Assembly (NCBI GenBank): GCA_018242205.1
Contig: JAFECJ010000006.1
Location: 62,001 to 126,000 of the forward strand
Origin: Pseudomonadota bacterium
Lineage (GTDB): Bacteria; Pseudomonadota; Alphaproteobacteria; Rhizobiales; Xanthobacteraceae
DNA: 64,000 nucleotides
Reading direction: 5' to 3'
The position numbers and the translations under genes were made by a program. Numbering within the stretch: the first letter of the stretch is position 1; each line of letters begins with the position of its first letter. The notes below the pieces were generated by a model, which saw only the letters and a list, made by a program, of their open reading frames with translations, was not told where the DNA came from and ran no database searches. Positions 56,696 to 64,000 of the stretch are shown here, one piece after another.

Positions 56696-57898
56696 TCAGC
56701 CGACTTCGCCAGGGGCGATGTCGCCCTTCGGCGTCACTGGTTCGCCGATGCGCGTGCGCACGACCTCGTGGACGCGCTCGGCGATCGTCGGTTCGCGGTT
56801 CATCAGCGCGTGCAGGTCCTGGGCATCGAGCACCAGGAGGCTGGTGCGGGTCGCCGCCGTCGCGGTCGCCGAACGCCGGGCGCGGCGCAGCACGGCAACC
56901 TCGCCGAAGAATTGCCCCGGACCGAGCGCGATCGGTTCGCGCCCCTTGAGCGCCACCTCGACGCGGCCGGCGGCGATGAAATACATCGAATGCGCGGCAT
57001 CGCCCTCGCGCACGATCACCTGCCCCGCTTCGGCGACCTGGGCGCGCAACAGCTCCATCACGTTGGCGATCTGCTGCGCATCGAGTTCGGAGAACAGCGG
57101 CACCCGCGCGATCATGCTCCAGGTGACGACGAACTCGCGGCGGTGGATCTGCTCGGAGAACGCGGTGGCGATGATGCCGACCGGCAGCGCGATCATCATG
57201 ACGCCGAGAAAGATGGTGCCGGTCGCGATCAATTTGCCAAGCGGCGTCACCGGCACGACGTCGCCGTAACCGATGGTACCGATGGTGACGATCGCCCACC
57301 ACATGGCGTCGGGGATGGTGCCGAGTTTGTCCGGTTGGATGTGGCCTTCGGCCAGATGCATCAGCGATGCCGACACCAAGGTGGCGCCCAGGGTAATCAC
57401 CAGACAGCCGAACAGCGCACGGCGCTCGCGATAGATCACGTCGAGCAGCGAACGCATCGCCGGCGAATAGCGCGCGATCTTGAAGAATCGCACCATGCGG
57501 AAAACCAGCAGGAAGCGCAGGTCGGCGGTGGTGACGAATTCGAGCCAGAACGGCAGCACCGCGAGGAGATCGACGAGGCCGGTCGGGCTCAGGGCATATT
57601 TCAATCGCGCGCGCGCCGCGCTGAGATGCCGGTGCGGGCCGTGATCGACCGCCGACCACAGACGAAGCGCATATTCGACCGTGAAGACGACGAGCGAAAA
57701 ATACTCGATGGCGCGGAAGACTTCGCCGTAGCGGGCTGACAGCGACGGCACCGACTCCAGCGCGGCGTTGATGAGATTGACGAGGATCAGGACGACGAGG
57801 AATCGATCAACCATCATGCCGGCGCCGCTGCCGACAGGCCCTTGCTCCAGCGCCAGGTAGATCTGCCGGCGCAGGTCGGAGATTTTTGTAGTCGCCAT
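56696..57898 (-). CDS. Cyclic nucleotide-gated potassium channel (MlotiK1-like)
   Basis: A 400-residue six-helix channel with a C-terminal cyclic-nucleotide-binding domain. S4 is at about 128-145 (RFLLVFRMVRFFKIARYS), the selectivity filter TIGYGD at 208-213, S6 at about 222-245, and the CNBD at about 265-385 with the phosphate-binding cassette FFGEVAVLRRARRSAT. The architecture is that of the Mesorhizobium loti MloK1 channel, gated by cAMP. Single gene, convergent to icd. Confidence 0.93.
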   Translation of the reverse strand: MATTKISDLRRQIYLALEQGPVGSGAGMMVDRFLVVLILVNLINAALESVPSLSARYGEVFRAIEYFSLVVFTVEYALRLWSAVDHGPHRHLSAARARLKYALSPTGLVDLLAVLPFWLEFVTTADLRFLLVFRMVRFFKIARYSPAMRSLLDVIYRERRALFGCLVITLGATLVSASLMHLAEGHIQPDKLGTIPDAMWWAIVTIGTIGYGDVVPVTPLGKLIATGTIFLGVMMIALPVGIIATAFSEQIHRREFVVTWSMIARVPLFSELDAQQIANVMELLRAQVAEAGQVIVREGDAAHSMYFIAAGRVEVALKGREPIALGPGQFFGEVAVLRRARRSATATAATRTSLLVLDAQDLHALMNREPTIAERVHEVVRTRIGEPVTPKGDIAPGEVG

Positions 57899-57991
57899 GG
57901 CCGCTATCGCCGTCGATTCGGACAGCCGAGACTATAGCAGCAGCCGCGGCCGCCGCCGGTATTTGCCGTCCCGGGCCAGCCGCCGCCTCAC

Positions 57992-58621
57992 TTAACTCTG
58001 CAGCTTGGCCGATAGGATCTTATAGCCGGCATAGCCGAAGGCGACGGCGAACACGCCGTCGAACCAGCGCCTGAGCTTCAGATAGCCGGCCACCACGGTC
58101 GGATTCGAGAACAGGAGCGCGTAACCGTGCAGCACGATGGCGCTCTGGATGCCGACGGCGGCGACGATGAGTGCAAGATCGGCCACCGTGGCGTCGGCCG
58201 GCACGCCGAAGGAATAGAGCGAGCCGAAGAACAGGATCGCCTTCGGATTGGTGAGATGCAGCGTCAGGCCGCGCACGAAAGCGCGCCGCGGCGGCGCCGC
58301 TGTCAGTCCCTGCGGCGCGGCGTTGCCCGGCGTCAGCGCCGAACGCGCCGACTTGAAGGCGAGGAACAACAGATAGCCGGCGCCGAAATAGCGGACGACT
58401 TCGATCAGCCAGGCATTGGCGAGCATCACGGCGCTCAAGCCGGCGGCGGCGCCGATCGACCAAGTGAGCGAGCCGGTGGTCACACCGGAGGCGAACACCA
58501 AGCCGCTGCGGCGGCCGGCATTCATCGACGTGCCGGCGATCGCCAGCACCGCAGGCCCGGGACTCGCCACGGCGATGAGAGCGGCGAGCATGATGAGGGT
58601 GAGATGGATATGGCCGATCAT
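57992..58621 (-). CDS. LysE-family exporter
   Basis: A 209-residue translocator of the LysE/RhtB family with six membrane helices. The family motif is in LIAVASPGPAVLAIAGTSMNAGRRSGLVFASGVTTG. The C-terminal half has LHLTNPKAILFFGSLYSF, also typical. Start set at 58621 by the family N-terminus; it is one base after the GNAT gene, so translationally linked. Substrate (an amino acid or similar) unknown. Confidence 0.9.
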   Translation of the reverse strand: MIGHIHLTLIMLAALIAVASPGPAVLAIAGTSMNAGRRSGLVFASGVTTGSLTWSIGAAAGLSAVMLANAWLIEVVRYFGAGYLLFLAFKSARSALTPGNAAPQGLTAAPPRRAFVRGLTLHLTNPKAILFFGSLYSFGVPADATVADLALIVAAVGIQSAIVLHGYALLFSNPTVVAGYLKLRRWFDGVFAVAFGYAGYKILSAKLQS

Positions 58622-58622
58622 G

Positions 58623-59120
58623 TCAGCTCTCCTGCCCTCGCCGTCCGGCGAGACGCAATTCCATGTCATAAAATGTCGGGTGGGTATAGCCCGGGTGGCA
58701 GTGCGTGGCGGTGATCGAGAAGCCGTGGCGCTTGAACAGCGCCACGTTGCTCTCCAGCGCAATCCGGACGCGGAGCGTCATCCGTACCGCGCCGATGCGG
58801 CCGGCTTCGGCTTTCGCCGCCTCGACCAGCGCGCTGGCAATGCCGCGCCGGCGCCAGTCCGGCCGCACTGCAAGGCGGCCGATATAGAGCGAATCGCCGT
58901 CGCGCCTGCAGAACACCGCGCCGACGAACACGTCGCCGGCTTCCGCGATCAGACAGATCTCGCTGGCGAGCCGCGCGGCGAAATCCGCGACGGTTTCCTT
59001 GAGCACGCCCGACGGCGGGTCGATCGGAAAAGCGCCGAATGCGTCCTGCGTTAGAGCGAGCAGCTCGGCCGCGCGCGCCGCGTCCGTACACGGACGAATG
59101 ACGATGCCGCCGGAGGTCAT
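58623..59120 (-). CDS. GNAT-family N-acetyltransferase
   Basis: A 165-residue acetyltransferase. The acetyl-CoA motif is VRPDWRRRGIASALVEAAKAEA; IALESNVALFKRHGFSITATHCHPGYTHPTFYDMEL is the C-terminal end of the fold. Lies 16 bases downstream of alaS and directly before the LysE gene, so alaS-GNAT-lysE is probably one transcript. Substrate unknown. Confidence 0.88.
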   Translation of the reverse strand: MTSGGIVIRPCTDAARAAELLALTQDAFGAFPIDPPSGVLKETVADFAARLASEICLIAEAGDVFVGAVFCRRDGDSLYIGRLAVRPDWRRRGIASALVEAAKAEAGRIGAVRMTLRVRIALESNVALFKRHGFSITATHCHPGYTHPTFYDMELRLAGRRGQES

Positions 59121-59136
59121 GCCTTACTGCTTTCGC

Positions 59137-61812
<2,676 letters not shown>

Positions 61813-62001
61813 GTCCGAACGCCCAAACCCTTATCGGGAACCCTGTTCTATCGGCGTGCGGCGAGCCCCCCGGCCCCACACCCCGGCCGGGGGCATAAAG
61901 GCCCGTCCGGCTTGATGTTTCTCCGGGTTATTTAGCGGCGGGGGGGCGGAGAGTCGAGGGAGGGCCTTAACCCCGCGGAGCGAGCCGAGGACGCCGAAAA
62001 A

Positions 62002-62022
62002 CCTCTCCCCTTGTGGGAGAGG
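62002..62022. repeat. GC-rich palindromic repeat (copy D)
   Basis: CCTCTCCC / GGGAGAGG with loop CTTGT, in the gap between alaS and htpX. Same unit as at 6411 and 7641. Confidence 0.65.
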
Positions 62023-62044
62023 GAAAAGCGAGCATGTGGCTGCC

Positions 62045-63025
62045 CTACCCCCACGGCCCGCGGCGGCTGCCGCCACCGCCCCACGGCCCGCCGGGGGACG
62101 AACCGCCTTGCCCGCCGCCCCAGACGCCGTGGCGCGGCGCGCCCGTAGCGGCGGGACGCATGCCGAAGGCGGCGGCCAGTTGCTGGAGCGCGGCGATGCG
62201 GTTCTCGGTCGCCGGATGAGTGGCGAACAAGTTGTCCATGCGCGCGCCGGACAGGGGATTGATGATGAACAGGTGCGCGGTCGCCGGCTGATGCTCGGCC
62301 GCCTCGTTCGGCACCATATGCGCGATGCTGGCGATCTTGTTCAGCGCCGACGCCAGCGCCAGCGGCTCGCCGGAAATCTGCGCGCCGAGATTATCGGCGG
62401 CATATTCGCGGGTGCGGCTGATCGCCATCTGCACCAGAAGCGCGGCGATCGGCGCCAGGATCACCATCGCCATGGTGCCAATCAGGCCCAAGCCACCGCT
62501 GCTGTCGTTATTGTTGTCGCGGCTGCCGCCGAGCCCGGAGAACAGCGCGAAATTGCCGAGCATCGAAATGGCGCCGGCAATGGTGGCGGTGATGGTCATG
62601 ATCAGCGTGTCGCGGTTGGCGATGTGCGCCAGCTCGTGAGCGACGACGCCGGCGATTTCGTTCTGGTCGAGCGCCCGCATGAGGCCGGTGGTCACCGCGA
62701 CCGCAGCGTTCTGCGGATTGCGGCCTGTGGCAAAGGCGTTGGGCTGCGGATTGTCCATGATATAGAGGCGCGGCATCGGCAGCCGGGCGCGGCGCGCGAG
62801 TTCGGCGACCATCGCGTAGAGTTCCGGCGCCGAGCGCGGATCGACCTCGTGCGCGCCATGCATCGCCAACACCATCTTGTCGGCATTCCAGTAGGCGAAC
62901 AGGTTCATGCCGGCGGCGACCACCAGCGCGATCATGGCGCCGCCACCGCCGCCAATGAGAAAGCCGACGCCCATGAACAGCGCGGTCAGACCCGCGAGCA
63001 GCAGCGCCGTCCGAAAATAGTTCAT
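62045..63025 (-). CDS. htpX: Membrane zinc metalloprotease HtpX
   Basis: M48 membrane protease of 326 residues that degrades damaged membrane proteins under envelope stress. Two N-terminal helices (about 4-22 and 29-48), the catalytic H130-E-L-A-H134 motif, two further helices (about 140-160 and 180-200) and the downstream Glu ligand in [13 protein letters not shown]. The C-terminal 45 residues are a Gly/Pro/Trp-rich tail ([20 protein letters not shown]). Start at 63025 by family; the longer frame upstream is not homologous. Confidence 0.95.
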   Translation of the reverse strand: MNYFRTALLLAGLTALFMGVGFLIGGGGGAMIALVVAAGMNLFAYWNADKMVLAMHGAHEVDPRSAPELYAMVAELARRARLPMPRLYIMDNPQPNAFATGRNPQNAAVAVTTGLMRALDQNEIAGVVAHELAHIANRDTLIMTITATIAGAISMLGNFALFSGLGGSRDNNNDSSGGLGLIGTMAMVILAPIAALLVQMAISRTREYAADNLGAQISGEPLALASALNKIASIAHMVPNEAAEHQPATAHLFIINPLSGARMDNLFATHPATENRIAALQQLAAAFGMRPAATGAPRHGVWGGGQGGSSPGGPWGGGGSRRGPWG

Positions 63026-63395
63026 GGCAGTCCTCGTGCCGGACGCGGTTCTTCCGCCACGCGGCGGCGCCGCGATGGCGCCGCGCAACGTCGCCGGTTG
63101 CGCGAAAAATGTCGGTATGGCCGCGTCTTGGCGCAAGTGAACGCGACGCCGCGGCGCCATGACAGGATGACGCAGGCATCGCCCCGGCCGCCGCTCATTC
63201 CGCCCCAACGATAGCGCCAGATGCCAGGCGGGTGGCTTCGCCAGATGGCGCCGGCGCCACGCCGCCCGCCCAACACGCCGACGCCCCCGTCCTCGGTGGC
63301 GGCCGCTTTATGCAGCCGGGTGCCGACGGGGGCGACAAACGTTTACGCACAACCTGAACCTGACGGACCCTCGAGCCCGTGACGTCCGTCCGGTC
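63026..63395. other. Intergenic region upstream of htpX
   Basis: 370 bases between htpX and the Lys/Ala-rich gene. It contains a long stem-loop: CGCCCCCGTC (63282-63291) and its complement GACGGGGGCG (63325-63334), loop 33 bases. No gene was recognised, and no proper T-tract follows on either strand. Confidence 0.45.
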
Positions 63396-64000
63396 TTAGC
63401 GACCGCCTTTTTTCTTCAGCTTGGCAGCGGCCTTGACTTCGGCCTTGGCCGCCGACTTGGCCGCCGATTTGGCCTTCGCTTTCGCCTTGTCCGCTTCCTT
63501 GCGCGCCTTGCGCGCCTCGTTGGCGGCCAGCACCTCGGCCGATTTGGCGCCGGACCCGGCGCCAGTTTTGGCGCCCGCGTCGGACTTTGCCGTTGCCGTC
63601 GTCTCCGGCGTGGTCTCGTCCTCGGCGGGCTTGGTCTTCAGTTTGCCTTTCGCGCGCTCCTTGGCGGTCTTGCGCTTTTCCGGTTTGGCAAGAGGCGTGA
63701 CTTGCGGCGTCATTTGCCCCTCGGCGTCGGCTCTCGCCGCGGCTTTGGGCTTGTGCTGCGCCAGCACGATGATCTCGCCGGTCGACGGCTCGATCATCTC
63801 GATCGCGGCCGCCGCTTCGGCCGCCACGGCGGCGGCGTCGAATGACGCCTCGTCGGCAGGTTTTTCATAGGTCGGCTTGTCATTGGTCGGCTTGCCATAG
63901 GTCGGCTTGGGCGCTGCAAGCGAAGACAGAGTCCCCGCCTGTGCCGGATCCGCGGCAGCTGCCGTCTCTCCCGCTACGGAGAGACTTTCACCGCCGGTGC
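63396..64000 (-). CDS. Ala/Lys/Pro-rich protein, partial (N-terminus outside window)
   Basis: The frame stays open to the right edge, so the true start is outside; 201 residues are visible. Near the edge there is an Ala-rich stretch, then a short repeat, PTYGKPTNDKPTYEKP, then an acidic-hydrophobic segment (AAIEMIEPSTGEIIVLAQHKPKAAA), and a highly basic tail of Lys/Ala runs (EADKAKAKAKSAAKSAAKA ... KLKKKGGR). The tail resembles histone H1-like or nucleoid proteins. I recognise no domain. A GTG at 63827 could start a short form, but the repeat upstream is in the same frame. Confidence 0.6.
   Translation of the reverse strand, partial: TGGESLSVAGETAAAADPAQAGTLSSLAAPKPTYGKPTNDKPTYEKPADEASFDAAAVAAEAAAAIEMIEPSTGEIIVLAQHKPKAAARADAEGQMTPQVTPLAKPEKRKTAKERAKGKLKTKPAEDETTPETTATAKSDAGAKTGAGSGAKSAEVLAANEARKARKEADKAKAKAKSAAKSAAKAEVKAAAKLKKKGGR

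Overview
This window reads as one continuous piece of a GC-rich alphaproteobacterial chromosome. Gene content and order (rpsD-murI, grxD-bolA, purL-purQ-purS-purC-DUF1476, alaS, monocistronic rpsD, ATG/TGA overlaps, BA14K, DUF4189 and KTSC proteins, many XdhC/CoxL-type genes) point to Hyphomicrobiales, probably the Nitrobacteraceae/Xanthobacteraceae side (Bradyrhizobium-, Rhodopseudomonas- or Pseudolabrys-like). The species cannot be named from this. I see no rRNA, tRNA, CRISPR, transposase, integrase or phage genes, so this is mostly core and metabolic-accessory chromosome.

Layout. 1-3.0 kb: a tightly overlapping tetR-hlyD-ABC ATPase-permease export operon (layout of E. coli cecR-ybhGFSR), cut by the left edge, with a near-perfect operator in front of tetR. 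3.1-8.8 kb (minus): a DUF4189 protein, then a maturation block for a molybdenum hydroxylase (MoeA-like/MocA fusion, XdhC split into two proteins, CoxE-like VWA protein, CoxD-like MoxR ATPase), interspersed with GC-rich palindromic repeats, one of which is read as the N-terminus of CoxE. 8.9-13.8 kb (plus): two VOC proteins, an orphan Bug/TctC binding protein, a DUF4242 protein, a GlxA-type AraC regulator and a PAS-GGDEF protein. 13.8-18.7 kb (minus): coxM-coxL-coxS and coxG of a form II CO-dehydrogenase-like enzyme (active-site loop AYRGAGR), with a BA14K gene between coxS and coxG. 18.8-20.0 kb: pcaD-pcaC of the beta-ketoadipate pathway.

21.3-26.9 kb: a branched-chain amino acid ABC transporter (livH-M-G-F, DUF6867 membrane protein, periplasmic binding protein) behind a well-formed sigma-54 promoter, preceded by a 27-residue membrane peptide gene. 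27-34.5 kb: ccdA, P1 (DmpA/NylC-type) peptidase, KTSC protein, DadA-like dehydrogenase, SBF-like transporter, XopAW-like EF-hand protein, rpe and purB. 34.5-41.8 kb: SH3 protein, murI, terC, rpsD with a structured leader, a Tat-exported metallo-hydrolase, a PrpF isomerase with divergent lysR, grxD and bolA. 41.9-46.1 kb: a Cys-rich repeat protein, a chemoreceptor, and an Rrf2 / thioredoxin-reductase-like pair. 46.1-50.3 kb: purL, purQ, purS, purC. 50.6-56.6 kb: DUF1476, HpaI aldolase, a TrmJ methyltransferase carrying a DUF559-like C-terminal domain, and two unrelated isocitrate dehydrogenases in tandem (monomeric, then dimeric). 56.7-64 kb: a cyclic-nucleotide-gated K+ channel, LysE exporter, GNAT, alaS, htpX and an Ala/Lys/Pro-rich protein cut by the right edge.

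The most interesting leads are the rpsD leader with two mutually exclusive pairings around the Shine-Dalgarno, two regulators (LysR and Rrf2) whose predicted promoter and perfect palindrome sit on the start codon, the sigma-54 promoter of the liv operon, the TrmJ-DUF559 fusion, the tandem isocitrate dehydrogenases, and the repeat-derived N-terminus of CoxE. None of these was tested by database search; all come from reading the sequence.
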